The notes under the pieces were generated by a model. That model had not been told where the DNA came from. It saw nothing but the letters and a program-made list of their open reading frames with translations, and did no database searches. Positions 1 to 8,470 of a stretch of DNA of 34,284 nucleotides are shown in pieces. Position numbers and translations under genes: made by a program. The DNA comes from an uncultured Chryseobacterium sp. Its GTDB lineage: Bacteria; Bacteroidota; Bacteroidia; Flavobacteriales; Weeksellaceae. Within the stretch, counting starts at the first letter, position 1, and each line of letters starts with the position of its first letter. The stretch spans positions 1-34,284 of the forward strand of contig CAJYRQ010000052.1 in NCBI GenBank assembly GCA_913777465.1, in the 5' to 3' direction.

Positions 1-133
1 TTATATAGTTTATATTAATATTTGCCTCATTTTTTACTTAAAATATTTATTTTCAAATATTTAAATATTTTTTAATAATGTAAACTAATTGAGACTGAGT
101 ACTTATTATTAATTATTTTATTGATCCGTTAAC

Positions 134-165
134 CATTGTTCCATTGATACATTGATACATTGTTA
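134..165. repeat. Short imperfect 8-base tandem repeat
   Basis: Four adjacent units read CATTGTTC, CATTGATA, CATTGATA and CATTGTTA. They lie just past the stop codon of the ABC exporter gene, in an AT-rich 175-base stretch at the window edge that holds no visible gene. The array may be simple slippage; no function is implied. Confidence 0.5.
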
Positions 166-175
166 TAATCCATGG

Positions 176-1981
176 TTACATTTTCAGGCTGTTCATCAGT
201 TTGTCCAGGTTCAGGCTTCTTGCAGAGGCATCAAAGATTTCGCGATAGGTTCCGTTGATCTGCACCAGCTCATCATGGGTTCCGCTTTCCACGACCCGGC
301 CTTTTTTCATCACATAAATTTTATCCGAATCCAGAATCTGCGACAGCGAATGCGAAATGATGATCACCGTTCGGCCCGCTTTGATCGCATCCAGAGAATT
401 TTTGATCTGTTCGGTGGCTATGGCGTCGAGACTTGCTGTAGGTTCGTCCAGGAAAATAATCGGCGGATCTTTCAGAAATAACCGTGCAATGGCAATTCTC
501 TGTTGCTGGCCTCCCGAAAGCTGGGTGGCATCGTGTCGGTAGCCCTCCGGTAAATCCAGGATCTGCTCGTGAAGATACGCTTTTTTGGCGGCTTCCTCAA
601 TTTCTTCAAAAGAGGCATTCATGTTTCCATATCGGATGTTGTCTTCAATGCTTCCCTGGAAAATATGGTTCTTTTGCAAAACGAGCCCAAGGTCGTTCCG
701 GAGAAAGGTATTGTCATATTCGTTTAAATTCACATGATCCAGCAGGATTTCCCCGGAATCCGGAAGGTAAAATTTGCACAGCAGATTGATGACGGTTGAT
801 TTCCCGGCACCGCTTAGCCCAACCAACGCTGTGGTTTTCCCGTTTTCGATGATCATGGAAACGTCATGCAGAGCCTGCGTCCCGTTCGGATAAGTAAAAT
901 TGATATTTTTTAATTCAAAATTTCCTTTGATCTCTTTCTCCACAAAATTTCCGTCCGGCTCCTTTTCGTCATCCGCGTTTAAAATATCAAAATAACCTTC
1001 CGCATAGATCATCGCATCGTTCATATCATCGTAAATCCGGTGCAGCTGGCGGATCGGTGCAGAAACGTTGTTGAAGAGCATGATATGCAGCATAATCGCC
1101 CCGATGGTCATCTGCTGATCCAGCACCAGATAAACGGTCAGTAAAATAATCAAAACCACACCGAACTGTTCGATAAAAGTTTTCAGTCCGTCATAGATGA
1201 AATTCGTTTTCCGGGTGAACATCTGGCTTTCCATCAGCTGCATCTGCAGGTCGTATTGTTTTTTGCCTTCAAATTTTTCGCGGACAAAACTTTTGATCAC
1301 CATGATGGAATTGATGAGGTTTAGTAATCCGGAAGTTTTCTGCTCGCGCTGGTTCCGGAGTGTCCTTCTTACCCCGCTGAGCTTTTTCGCCTGCAGGGAA
1401 CTCACATAAAAATAGATCGGGACAATGATCGTGGAAACGAGCCCAACGTAAACATTCTGCAGATACATGATGATCAGCGCAATAATGGAGTTGGAAAATA
1501 GCGGCAGCATATCGATGAAAAAATTCTGTACCAGCCTGGTGAGGCTTTCAATTCCCCGGTCGATCCGGATCTGCAGTTTTCCCGATTCGTGGTTTTCATC
1601 ATTGAAGTAAGCAACACGATAAGTCAGAATTTTATCAATTGCCGATTGCGCCAGTACAGAACTGACATTGATCCTGATTTTCTCACCGTAAAATTTTTGT
1701 CCGAAGTTGATGAAAATATTCAAAAGTTCCTTCCCCAGTAAAATAACGGAGATGATAACCAACACATGGATGCCTTCCGACATCGGATGCGGAAGATGGG
1801 TCAGTTTTGTTACTTCATCAACGGTATATTTCAGCACCAGCGGGTTGACCTGTGCGGCAAGGGCGCCTAAAAAAGTGAGAAAGAGTGTTCCGTAAATCAT
1901 CAGCCGGTAGGGTCTGATGAAGGGAACCAATTGTTTATAGATTCCGTATAAGGTAAGGGTTCGGTTGAAAGGTTTTGCCAT
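176..1981 (-). CDS. ABC exporter, fused permease and ATPase half-transporter
   Basis: A 601-residue half-transporter of the MsbA/MDR type, expected to work as a homodimer in the inner membrane. The N-terminal half (about 15-330) has the usual hydrophobic segments of an exporter membrane domain. The ATPase domain follows from about 355: Walker A GLSGAGKST (about 388-396), Q-loop LVLQKNH, signature LSGGQ (about 487), Walker B IIFLDEP and switch histidine IISHS. Oddly, only six residues lie between the GY of LPEGY and LSGGQ. The exporter X-loop (TxVGExG) normally there is missing. The substrate cannot be told from sequence; lipid, peptide and drug export are all possible. It starts 89 bases after the lptB stop, behind a terminator-like hairpin, so it may be expressed separately. 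Confidence 0.9.
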   Translation of the reverse strand: MAKPFNRTLTLYGIYKQLVPFIRPYRLMIYGTLFLTFLGALAAQVNPLVLKYTVDEVTKLTHLPHPMSEGIHVLVIISVILLGKELLNIFINFGQKFYGEKIRINVSSVLAQSAIDKILTYRVAYFNDENHESGKLQIRIDRGIESLTRLVQNFFIDMLPLFSNSIIALIIMYLQNVYVGLVSTIIVPIYFYVSSLQAKKLSGVRRTLRNQREQKTSGLLNLINSIMVIKSFVREKFEGKKQYDLQMQLMESQMFTRKTNFIYDGLKTFIEQFGVVLIILLTVYLVLDQQMTIGAIMLHIMLFNNVSAPIRQLHRIYDDMNDAMIYAEGYFDILNADDEKEPDGNFVEKEIKGNFELKNINFTYPNGTQALHDVSMIIENGKTTALVGLSGAGKSTVINLLCKFYLPDSGEILLDHVNLNEYDNTFLRNDLGLVLQKNHIFQGSIEDNIRYGNMNASFEEIEEAAKKAYLHEQILDLPEGYRHDATQLSGGQQQRIAIARLFLKDPPIIFLDEPTASLDAIATEQIKNSLDAIKAGRTVIIISHSLSQILDSDKIYVMKKGRVVESGTHDELVQINGTYREIFDASARSLNLDKLMNSLKM

Positions 1982-1995
1982 AGAAAGTGATTTTA

Positions 1996-2036
1996 ACGAA
2001 AAAAACGTACCGTTCTGCAGAGAAAAGGTACGTTTT
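1996..2036 (-). terminator. Hairpin terminator between lptB and the ABC exporter
   Basis: A ten-base stem (AAAACGTACC at 2002-2011 pairs with GGTACGTTTT at 2027-2036) around a 15-base loop is followed, on the minus strand, by a T-run. It lies after the lptB stop and only about 15 bases before the exporter start codon. It could end lptB transcripts or act as an attenuator for the exporter. Confidence 0.65.
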
Positions 2037-2070
2037 ATTCTATTTTAAAGCAATGATCTGCCCCGAATTT

Positions 2071-3132
2071 TTAATTTCCGAACAGATATGTGGTGAGGTA
2101 ATGCAGTTCCGGTTTGGCTACTGCCCTGGATTCTGCTTCTGCCTGCTCCAGCGAATAAAGAGAATTGATTTCCTTTTTCTGAAATACAAATGCATTGTTG
2201 GCATTTTTATCCACAACCTCATTAAAGATATGTTCAATTTCGGAATTTGCCAGTGATGCAAAGCTGATGTCTTCAAAACCATACATCAACCGTAGATCGT
2301 CGACCTGTGCAAAATTTTCATCTACAAAATTCTGCAGCTGGGTTTTAGATTCGAAAGTCCCTGCCCAGATGTTGTAGGCGTAGCTTTTTTTACTTGGCTT
2401 ATCGAAAATACTCTGATACACGAAGTTTTCTCCGAGGTAAGCTTCCCGTACCTGCGGATCGTTGGCCAGCTCTTCCGGAAGCCCCTCTTTCAGGATCCTT
2501 CCTTCAAACATGATGTAGGTTTTATTGGTAATGGCCAGGGTCTGCTGAACGTTGTGGTCGGTAATCAGGATCCCGATGTTTTTATCGGTAAGGCTCCTCA
2601 CGATTTTCTGGATGTCTTCTACGGCAATCGGGTCTACCCCGGCAAAAGGTTCATCCAGAAGAATGAAACTCGGGTCCGTGGCCAGGCATCTTGCAATTTC
2701 GGTTCTTCTTCTTTCCCCTCCGGACAATAGATCTCCACGGTTTTTACGGACATGCTGTAAAGAAAATTCCTCGATCAGTTCGTCACATTTGATTTGCTGC
2801 TCACGCTTTGAAAGCTTGGTAAGCTGCAATACGCCCATGATGTTCTCTTCTACTGAAAGCTTTCTGAAAACAGAAGCTTCCTGCGCCAGATAGCCGATTC
2901 CTTTCTGCGCCCTGCGGTACATCGCATCGGTCGTGATTTCCTGCTTGTCGAGAAAAATCTTTCCGGAAGTCGGCTTAACCAATCCAACAATCATGTAAAA
3001 CGAAGTGGTTTTCCCGGCACCGTTCGGGCCGAGCAGCCCCACAATCTCTCCCTGCTGAACCTGTACAGAAACACCCTTGACTACCTTTTTAGGACCGTAT
3101 TCTTTGATTAAGTTTTCTCCGCGTAAAATCAT
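2071..3132 (-). CDS. lptB: LptB-type LPS export ATPase with an extra C-terminal domain
   Basis: Residues 1-240 match LptB, the ATPase that powers LPS transport from the inner membrane through LptFG. Seen are Walker A GPNGAGKT (35-42), signature LSGGE (136-140), Walker B FILLDE (156-161) and H193 in ITDHN; the domain ends at the typical AYLGENF. LptB is normally about 240 residues, but here the frame continues to 353. The added 113 residues open with YNIWAGTF (W256, G258), are acidic and aromatic, and have no membrane segment. Their layout recalls Imm22-type immunity proteins, which is inference from memory only. No ATG at the junction would allow the tail to be made separately. The neighbouring exporter is not an Lpt component; the other lpt genes must lie elsewhere. 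Confidence 0.88.
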   Translation of the reverse strand: MILRGENLIKEYGPKKVVKGVSVQVQQGEIVGLLGPNGAGKTTSFYMIVGLVKPTSGKIFLDKQEITTDAMYRRAQKGIGYLAQEASVFRKLSVEENIMGVLQLTKLSKREQQIKCDELIEEFSLQHVRKNRGDLLSGGERRRTEIARCLATDPSFILLDEPFAGVDPIAVEDIQKIVRSLTDKNIGILITDHNVQQTLAITNKTYIMFEGRILKEGLPEELANDPQVREAYLGENFVYQSIFDKPSKKSYAYNIWAGTFESKTQLQNFVDENFAQVDDLRLMYGFEDISFASLANSEIEHIFNEVVDKNANNAFVFQKKEINSLYSLEQAEAESRAVAKPELHYLTTYLFGN

Positions 3133-3137
3133 AAGAG

Positions 3138-3145
3138 CAAAGATA
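3138..3145 (-). promoter_or_regulatory. -7 box of the lptB promoter
   Basis: TATCTTTG on the minus strand matches the Bacteroidetes -7 consensus TAnnTTTG exactly. Only five bases separate it from the lptB ATG, so the transcript may have little or no leader. No -33 TTG was found at the usual spacing. Confidence 0.5.
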
Positions 3146-3478
3146 AAGTTTTTTTGAATTGGATATTAAAGATTAAATGAATATCCATTATTTGTTCTGA
3201 TAGCTTTTTTTGAACACTAAGTCTACGAAGATTTTTTTATTTAAAAACTGTTTGAAGGTTCTCCAAGCCGTTACACTCATAAGAGCATACAAGGATTTAT
3301 AATTAGCGTAAATCCGAAGCATGAATCAGATAAGTCTGAAACAGGAAAACCTCATGAAGAAATTTTCCTTATCCATCTATCAGCCAATTGTCTTTTAATC
3401 TTACCTTGCAGGAGATTTTTGTTTTCAAACAAACAATTTTAATTAAATTTAAACCAGAAACCAACACTTTTATCTCCT
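3146..3478. other. Intergenic region with no recognisable gene
   Basis: AT-rich sequence between the divergent lptB and the unknown gene at 3479. Apart from the lptB -7 box no coding frame, clear hairpin or full promoter is seen. TACCTTGC near 3403 is one base from the -7 consensus but lacks a partner. Confidence 0.5.
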
Positions 3479-4207
3479 ATGGAAAATAACCAGCAACTGA
3501 CTGAGCTTCTTGCCCTGGATCTCGGGGTAAACATCATCAACAGAAGGCCTTATGCCAAAGAAGTTTTCAAATGGCAGGATATGGACCTGCTTCCCCATTC
3601 TTCCACCGACACCCTGCTTTGTGAAATCTACGAATGGAACGGTAGAAACTGGCGGACAACCAATAACAACCTAATCGGTTACCTATTTCAGGACGGCCAA
3701 CTAGGAACTGTTAAAAACCAGCTGATGGGTGTACCGAAATTCCCTGCCATGATCCCGGATTTTGAATTTACGAAAGACAGCATGGTGGAATTTGGGCTTT
3801 CCCTGCCTTCCCTCTTCAACATTGGGATCCGGGGAGATATCAATAGTGCCAGGGATTTTTCGGTGAAGGTAAACGGCGTAACCAAATCCAGAATTACGAA
3901 TATCGATTCTCCCGGCATTGAAATTTTAAGGAAGTATTCGGAATTTACCCAGAATGAATCGCGTTCGTACCGGAAAAACATTAAGTTTAATTTTTTAAGC
4001 ACCTCTCTTTTTTATGCGGAAAGTGTGGAAATCAACCTGGAAAAAGAAGCCGGGGTGAATCTTGAGGTGAGCTTCCAGTCCCAGGATGTTGAGGTAAAAG
4101 CAAATGTAGATACGGATACGAAAAAGAATTTCACTTTAAAATATACCGGAAACCAGGCGCCTTTTGCAGCAAAATTTACCAAGGGTAAAGATTTTAATAT
4201 TATGTAA
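3479..4207 (+). CDS. Unknown 242-residue protein
   Basis: No family is recognised. The protein has no signal peptide and no clear membrane helix, and contains one cysteine. The middle (about 95-140) and C-terminal half (about 165-240) alternate polar and hydrophobic residues, suggesting a beta-rich fold; the centre has LSLPSLFNIGIRGD followed by DFSVKV. Codon use looks like that of neighbouring genes, and the long ATG-initiated frame without a competing frame supports a real gene. It is followed after 68 bases by a GG-leader peptide gene and then a strong palindromic terminator, so the two may share a transcript. A role linked to the peptide is only a guess from position. Confidence 0.75.
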   Translation: MENNQQLTELLALDLGVNIINRRPYAKEVFKWQDMDLLPHSSTDTLLCEIYEWNGRNWRTTNNNLIGYLFQDGQLGTVKNQLMGVPKFPAMIPDFEFTKDSMVEFGLSLPSLFNIGIRGDINSARDFSVKVNGVTKSRITNIDSPGIEILRKYSEFTQNESRSYRKNIKFNFLSTSLFYAESVEINLEKEAGVNLEVSFQSQDVEVKANVDTDTKKNFTLKYTGNQAPFAAKFTKGKDFNIM

Positions 4208-4275
4208 ATTAATTATTTCCAAATGGTGTGATAATTTTTATTATCTTAGATCTCTAACCAAATACCATATTTATC

Positions 4276-4458
4276 ATGAAAAAATTAACAAAAAAAGACC
4301 TGATGAACATTAATGGCGGAAATATCCGTCCGCCTGATGCCAACGGAAACTGTCCTGCCGGTTGGTATCTGTGCCCATCGAATATCTGCGTCTACGACAA
4401 TGGCGGCCAAAACCCGATTGTTCCGGGAAGTCCACATTACAATGCCTGCTTTGGATAA
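4276..4458 (+). CDS. GG-leader peptide precursor (bacteriocin-like or RiPP-like)
   Basis: A 60-residue peptide. Residues 1-15 (MKKLTKKDLMNINGG) are a typical double-glycine leader, of the kind common on small so-called bacteriocin-like peptides in Chryseobacterium. Cleavage after G15 would free a 45-residue core rich in Gly, Pro and Asn with four cysteines, enough for two disulfides or for cysteine modification. No peptidase-containing transporter, modifying enzyme or immunity gene is adjacent, except possibly the unknown gene just upstream. Whether the product is a toxin, a signal or a modified peptide cannot be decided from sequence. Confidence 0.75.
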   Translation: MKKLTKKDLMNINGGNIRPPDANGNCPAGWYLCPSNICVYDNGGQNPIVPGSPHYNACFG

Positions 4459-4491
4459 TAAAGAATAAGGTTATCCGGAAAGAGCAACTTT

Positions 4492-4528
4492 AAACCTCAT
4501 AGGTTTTTAAAAACCTATGAGGTTTTAG
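4492..4528 (+). terminator. Perfect 34-base palindrome terminator
   Basis: Positions 4492-4508 and 4509-4525 are exact reverse complements (17 bases each, core CCTCATAGG / CCTATGAGG), with the T-rich and A-rich centre forming the turn. It sits 33 bases after the peptide gene and before the convergent hemB. It is probably a terminator working in both directions. Confidence 0.75.
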
Positions 4529-4532
4529 ACAA

Positions 4533-4563
4533 ACGGCTGCCCTGATAATCAGAACAGCCATTT
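4533..4563 (-). terminator. Hairpin after hemB
   Basis: GGCTG...CAGCC arms enclose a second short palindrome CTGATAATCAG, with a two-base mismatch between them. It lies 23 bases past the hemB stop. The T-run on the minus side is short (GTTTG), so the terminator call is moderate. Confidence 0.5.
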
Positions 4564-4585
4564 CTATTATGTATGCGTGTCGAAA

Positions 4586-5599
<1,014 letters not shown>

Positions 5600-5605
5600 T
5601 TAATG

Positions 5606-5613
5606 CAAATTTA
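5606..5613 (-). promoter_or_regulatory. -7 box upstream of hemB
   Basis: TAAATTTG on the minus strand matches TAnnTTTG and lies 30 bases before the chosen hemB ATG. No TTG occurs at the usual distance upstream. It lies back to back with the plus-strand promoter at 5636. Confidence 0.4.
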
Positions 5614-5635
5614 CTACAACTAATATAAAAAACTA

Positions 5636-5666
5636 TTGCACAGCATTGTAGAATTAGTTAGATTTG
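5636..5666 (+). promoter_or_regulatory. Complete Bacteroidetes-type promoter of the T9SS-sorted protein
   Basis: A -33 TTG at 5636-5638 and a -7 box TAGATTTG at 5659-5666 are separated by 20 bases, matching the TTG / TAnnTTTG pattern known in Bacteroidetes. The gene's ATG at 5696 lies 29 bases downstream. The TTG could be misread as an upstream start codon of the same frame. Confidence 0.65.
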
Positions 5667-5695
5667 TTCAAATATTCCTAAGAAATTATAATTTG

Positions 5696-6046
5696 ATGAG
5701 AAAACTTTTACTATTGTTAATCTTTTTAGCCGGTTTTGTTGGATTTTCCAACAATGTAAAGGCGCAAATAAAAGAGCCGGCTGCATTCTCCCAGAAATCT
5801 GATGACGGAGTGCTGGTGGCCTATCCCAATCCTGCCAAAGACTTCCTTATCGTAAAAGCGAAAGACCAGAACCTGAAAATTAAAAGCGTGATCTTTTATT
5901 CCATTCTCGGTACTCAGGTCGCCAGCTATTCGGTCAACATGAATTCCGGTGAGATCAATATTGAAAAATTAAAGCCCGGTAAATACCTGATCCGGTATAT
6001 TTTGAGTGACAACACGATGAAGGTCACCCAAATCGTAAAACAATAA
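5696..6046 (+). CDS. Small secreted protein, mostly a T9SS type A sorting domain
   Basis: A 116-residue protein. Residues 1-23 are a signal peptide (basic MRK, leucine-rich core, VKA cleavage site). After about 18 linker residues nearly all the rest looks like a type A C-terminal sorting domain: YPNPAKDFLIV, FYSILGTQV, GKYLIRYI and a basic end TQIVKQ. Such domains normally sit behind large cargo and direct export through the type IX system. Here there is no cargo domain, so the protein may be a stand-alone surface peptide, a competitor for the sorting machinery or a relic. The ATG at 5696 fits the signal peptide; a TTG 60 bases upstream is part of the promoter. Confidence 0.85.
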   Translation: MRKLLLLLIFLAGFVGFSNNVKAQIKEPAAFSQKSDDGVLVAYPNPAKDFLIVKAKDQNLKIKSVIFYSILGTQVASYSVNMNSGEINIEKLKPGKYLIRYILSDNTMKVTQIVKQ

Positions 6047-6051
6047 ATTAA

Positions 6052-6080
6052 ATCCTGATAATCATCAGGATTTTTTCTTT
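6052..6080 (+). terminator. Intrinsic terminator after the T9SS-sorted protein gene
   Basis: Stem AATCCTGAT (6052-6060) and ATCAGGATT (6065-6073) with loop AATC, followed by a T-run. It starts six bases after the stop codon. Confidence 0.85.
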
Positions 6081-6138
6081 TAGCTTAATTATTCCGTAAC
6101 TTTCGGAACATTTTTATACTAATGATAAAAACAAGTTA

Positions 6139-7050
6139 ATGCTAAAAGCTGAACACATAAGAAAGACCTATAACGCAGGCAAAAAGGTGGCTTTGGATGA
6201 TTTCAGCATCCATGTTCCGAAGGGCAGCGTCTATGGTCTTCTCGGTCCGAACGGGGCCGGAAAAACTTCCTTTATCCGCATCATCAACCAGATAACCCAG
6301 GCAGATTCCGGAGAAATACAGATCAACGGACAAAACCTTAATCCGGACCACATCAAAGATATCGGTTATATGCCTGAAGAGCGGGGGCTTTATAAGAACA
6401 TGACGGTGGGCGACCAGCTTCTTTATTTCGGGGAACTGAAAGGCATGAAGAAGAACGATGCTCTGCAGGAAGCCAAGAAATGGTTCGACAAGCTTCATAT
6501 CGACCAGTGGTGGAAGAAAAAGCTATCTGAGCTTTCCAAAGGGATGGCCCAGAAAATCCAGTTTGTGGTAACCGTACTCCACAGGCCCCACCTTTTAATT
6601 CTCGATGAACCGTTTTCCGGTTTTGATCCGGTAAATGCCAATCTGATAAAAGACCAGATTATTGATCTTAAAAACAACGGAACGACGATTATCTTATCCA
6701 CACACCGTATGGAAAGCGTAGAAGAAATGTGTGATTATGTAGCATTGATCAATAATTCAAAAAAAATCATCGACGGCAGGGTTTTCGATGTAAGGGAAAA
6801 ATTCAAGAAAAATATTTTCGGGATCACCTTATCTGACGTGAATGCTTCCCAGCTGGAGGCCTTCCGGAACCGATACGAGATTTTTAACCTTACCAATGAA
6901 AATAATCTTTTTTCTTTCGATCTTAAAAACGAAGCCGACCAAAACCACATCCTGCTGGATCTGGTAAACGTAGGCAAAGTAAGGTCATTCGACGAAAAGA
7001 TTCCGAGCATGAATGAAGTTTTTATTAATGCCGTAAGCAACAATTCTTAA
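6139..7050 (+). CDS. ABC-2 exporter ATPase, NatA/YhaQ-like
   Basis: A 303-residue ATPase. Seen are Walker A GPNGAGKT (36-43), signature LSKGM (a variant usual in the NatA/YhaQ group), Walker B LLILDEP and switch histidine in LSTHRME. About 80 residues after the ATPase core match the C-terminal domain common in this group. It should power the membrane protein encoded two bases downstream. Related pairs export sodium ions or unknown compounds; the substrate here is not known. It does not look like the gliding protein GldA, as no gldF/gldG partners follow. Confidence 0.88.
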   Translation: MLKAEHIRKTYNAGKKVALDDFSIHVPKGSVYGLLGPNGAGKTSFIRIINQITQADSGEIQINGQNLNPDHIKDIGYMPEERGLYKNMTVGDQLLYFGELKGMKKNDALQEAKKWFDKLHIDQWWKKKLSELSKGMAQKIQFVVTVLHRPHLLILDEPFSGFDPVNANLIKDQIIDLKNNGTTIILSTHRMESVEEMCDYVALINNSKKIIDGRVFDVREKFKKNIFGITLSDVNASQLEAFRNRYEIFNLTNENNLFSFDLKNEADQNHILLDLVNVGKVRSFDEKIPSMNEVFINAVSNNS

Positions 7051-7052
7051 AG

Positions 7053-8363
7053 ATGAATAACATTTTTTTAATTACAAAAAGGGAATTTCTTACGCAGGTA
7101 AAGAAAAAATCCTTCATTATCCTTACGCTGCTGGCTCCTATCCTTCTGATCGGTTTCGGAAGCGTGATCGGGCTGATGTTTAAAGCCAATGAGTCGCACA
7201 GTGTGGTTGAAGTGGTAGATAAGAACGGAATGTTTAAAAACCATCTTAAATCTACGGATAAGCTCGATTATGTTTTTGTTGCGGCAGCCGACGAGAAGTC
7301 CAAAGTGAACAATCTGAAAAACAATGAATCGTTGGATGGGATCCTGATTCTGCCGGAGTTGCAAAACGGAAATTACGACCAGCTTTTACAGAATACAAGG
7401 CTGATCATCAATAATAAAATAGGCTTTGATACAAAACAGAAAATCGTTTCGGACATCAATGAGGTAGTAAAGAAAGAAAAGATTAAAAAGCTGGGTATTG
7501 CAGAAGTGCAGCTGGAGAATCTGGATAAAGGGTTTACTTTAAAGACGATTAATGTTTCTGAGAATAATAAAGAAGATTCCGATCTTGCTTTTGGAGTAAA
7601 GAGTGTGCTGAGCATGCTTCTGATGTATGTAACCTTTATGTTCATTATTATTTACGGAGTTCGGGTAATGAGAAGTGTACTGGAGGAAAAAAACAACCGG
7701 GTGGTAGAAATTATTATTTCTTCGGTGAAGCCTTTCGAGCTGATGATGGGAAAGATCCTTGGGGTAACGATGGTTGCACTGACACAGTTTGTGGTTTGGA
7801 TCACGATGTCCGTTATCGGGGCTTTGGTGCTGAACACGGGATTTTCATCAATTCCGAAAAACATTCCGGGTGGTAATGAAGAAATGATGAGCAAATTCGA
7901 TATCCTGCAGATGGGAACCCAGATTTCCCACAGCCTGCTGGAACTGAATTTCCCGCTGATTATTTTCGTATTTATCGTATTTTTCCTGCTCGGATACATC
8001 TTTTACAGTTCCATCTATGCCGCGATCGGCTCTGCTGTGGATAACGAAACCGAAACCCAGCAGTTTACGCTGTTCGCAATCTTACCTTTGATGGTTGGGA
8101 TGTACGGCAGTTTTACGTTCATGAACAACCCGGACGGACCGCTCGGCTTCTGGCTTTCCATTATTCCGTTTACTTCGCCGGTGGCCATGATCGCCAGAAT
8201 TCCTTACGGGGTGCCGGCATGGCAGATTGCCCTTTCAATTGTGTTGTTGCTCGGAACAACGATTTTCATGATTTTCCTGGCCGGAAAAATTTACCGGGTG
8301 GGTATTTTAATGTATGGTAACAAAGCCACGTTAAAAGAAATCTGGAAATGGATCAGAGGGTAA
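7053..8363 (+). CDS. ABC-2 exporter permease, NatB/YhaP-like
   Basis: A 436-residue membrane protein. One membrane helix near the N-terminus (about 18-40) is followed by a large extracytoplasmic domain (about 45-175) and a C-terminal block of five or more helices (about 180-425). This is the ABC-2 permease layout of the NatB/YhaP group. The cytoplasmic motif RVMRSVLEEKNNRVVEIIISS and the later ESxxFSP-like region are typical. Start and stop codons of the two genes are two bases apart, so they form one operon that ends at the hairpin at 8419. Confidence 0.87.
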   Translation: MNNIFLITKREFLTQVKKKSFIILTLLAPILLIGFGSVIGLMFKANESHSVVEVVDKNGMFKNHLKSTDKLDYVFVAAADEKSKVNNLKNNESLDGILILPELQNGNYDQLLQNTRLIINNKIGFDTKQKIVSDINEVVKKEKIKKLGIAEVQLENLDKGFTLKTINVSENNKEDSDLAFGVKSVLSMLLMYVTFMFIIIYGVRVMRSVLEEKNNRVVEIIISSVKPFELMMGKILGVTMVALTQFVVWITMSVIGALVLNTGFSSIPKNIPGGNEEMMSKFDILQMGTQISHSLLELNFPLIIFVFIVFFLLGYIFYSSIYAAIGSAVDNETETQQFTLFAILPLMVGMYGSFTFMNNPDGPLGFWLSIIPFTSPVAMIARIPYGVPAWQIALSIVLLLGTTIFMIFLAGKIYRVGILMYGNKATLKEIWKWIRG

Positions 8364-8418
8364 AACCCGGGTAGGTTTTGAAACTTACCGAAAGTTATTT
8401 TTAAATATCTGAAAAACA

Positions 8419-8447
8419 AAAGGCTGCCCTTTCCGGACAGCCTTTTT
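8419..8447. terminator. Bidirectional terminator between natB-like and OMP genes
   Basis: AGGCTGCCC and GGACAGCCT form a stem with one mismatch, flanked by an A-run on one side and a T-run on the other. It can end both the plus-strand ABC operon and the minus-strand outer membrane protein gene. Confidence 0.8.
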
Positions 8448-8470
8448 TATGTTTCAACCTGAAATAAATT

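Noticed and set aside
3479-4207. Bacterial gasdermin-like pore protein
   Set aside because: Only a vague beta-rich layout is shared. There is no N-terminal cysteine and no protease gene beside it; structure prediction would be needed to reopen this.
6139-8363. Gliding motility GldA-GldFG transporter
   Set aside because: One ABC-2 permease with a large external domain of the NatB type follows, not GldF and GldG.
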